From contig JAFABB010000025.1 of the NCBI GenBank assembly GCA_023426245.1, positions 144,796 through 208,795 on the forward strand: a stretch of DNA of 64,000 nucleotides. The letters run 5' to 3'. Positions within the stretch are counted from its first letter, which is position 1; the number at the start of each line of letters is the position of its first letter. The DNA is from Bacillota bacterium. Lineage in GTDB: Bacteria; Bacillota; UBA4882; UBA8346. The translations under genes were made by a program, and so were the position numbers. Positions 63,953-64,000 of this stretch are shown in pieces. The notes beneath the pieces were generated by a model. It made no database searches and was not told where the DNA came from. It saw nothing but the letters and a program-made list of their open reading frames with translations.

Positions 63953-64000
63953 ATGGCCAAACTACATGAGAAATATTATAAACATCGGGATTTAATCCGC
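63953..64000 (+). CDS. Start of an unidentified gene, cut by the right edge
   Basis: Sixteen codons from ATG 63953 (MAKLHEKYYKHRDLIR). AAAGGAG lies 13 bases upstream, somewhat far. A TATAAT lies 36 bases upstream. Too short to identify. Confidence 0.4.
   Translation, partial: MAKLHEKYYKHRDLIR

Noticed and set aside
1..64000. CRISPR array, prophage or insertion sequence
   Set aside because: No regularly spaced direct repeats, transposase, integrase or phage structural gene was seen on either strand.

Overview
The window looks like a stretch of a polysaccharide-degrading, spore-forming Bacillota chromosome. AT-rich DNA, GGAGG-type ribosome sites, frequent TTG and GTG starts, a Spo0E-like phosphatase and an RsfA-like Myb-domain protein all point that way. 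A Prc-type tail-specific protease and a small secreted beta-strand protein ending in Phe hint at a diderm member (Limnochordia/Hydrogenispora-like). That placement is inference; there is no rRNA or other marker gene here.

The left 29 kb is a catabolic island for arabinose-rich plant polymers. A LacI regulator cut by the left edge is followed by five blocks. (A) Solute-binding protein (SBP), two permeases and two GH127 beta-L-arabinofuranosidase-like enzymes (961-8250). (B) A secreted clan GH-A glycosidase with three ricin/CBM13 repeats (8880-10616), divergent from an AraC regulator. (C) SBP, two permeases, a nucleoside hydrolase and a GH43-like enzyme (11967-17011). (D) Two YesM/YesN two-component systems, tail to tail (17334-24241). 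(E) SBP, two permeases and a secreted GH43 exo-arabinanase-like enzyme (24661-29067). In each transporter operon a hairpin terminator sits between the SBP gene and the permeases.

The middle (29-43 kb) is housekeeping and signalling: Prc protease, HD-GYP protein, Smr protein, RsfA-like protein, a chemoreceptor and a CheW, an ArsC/Spx-like protein, a LysM/L,D-transpeptidase, a DapB-like reductase and an orphan B12-binding radical SAM protein. The chemoreceptor and CheW genes each follow a c-di-GMP-I (GEMM) riboswitch. The dapB-like gene follows a c-di-AMP (ydaO) riboswitch with a clear promoter. A GGDEF protein at 55-56.6 kb and the HD-GYP protein could make and break the c-di-GMP that the two riboswitches read.

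A second sugar island (43.4-53.7 kb) holds a YesM/YesN pair, SBP, two permeases, a GH1 beta-glucosidase and a GH2 beta-mannosidase, which suggests beta-mannan or glucomannan oligosaccharide use. A perfect LacI-type palindrome lies upstream of its SBP gene.

The right end holds an ECF sigma factor with a His-rich membrane partner, the GGDEF protein, a GT-B-like protein, a decayed CBM2 cellulose-binding fragment, a LysR/MetE-like pair with a palindromic site between them, a Spo0E-like protein, an unknown membrane protein, the beta-strand secreted protein and the first codons of a gene running off the right edge. Many annotated starts were moved from the longest reading frame to the codon with a ribosome-binding site.
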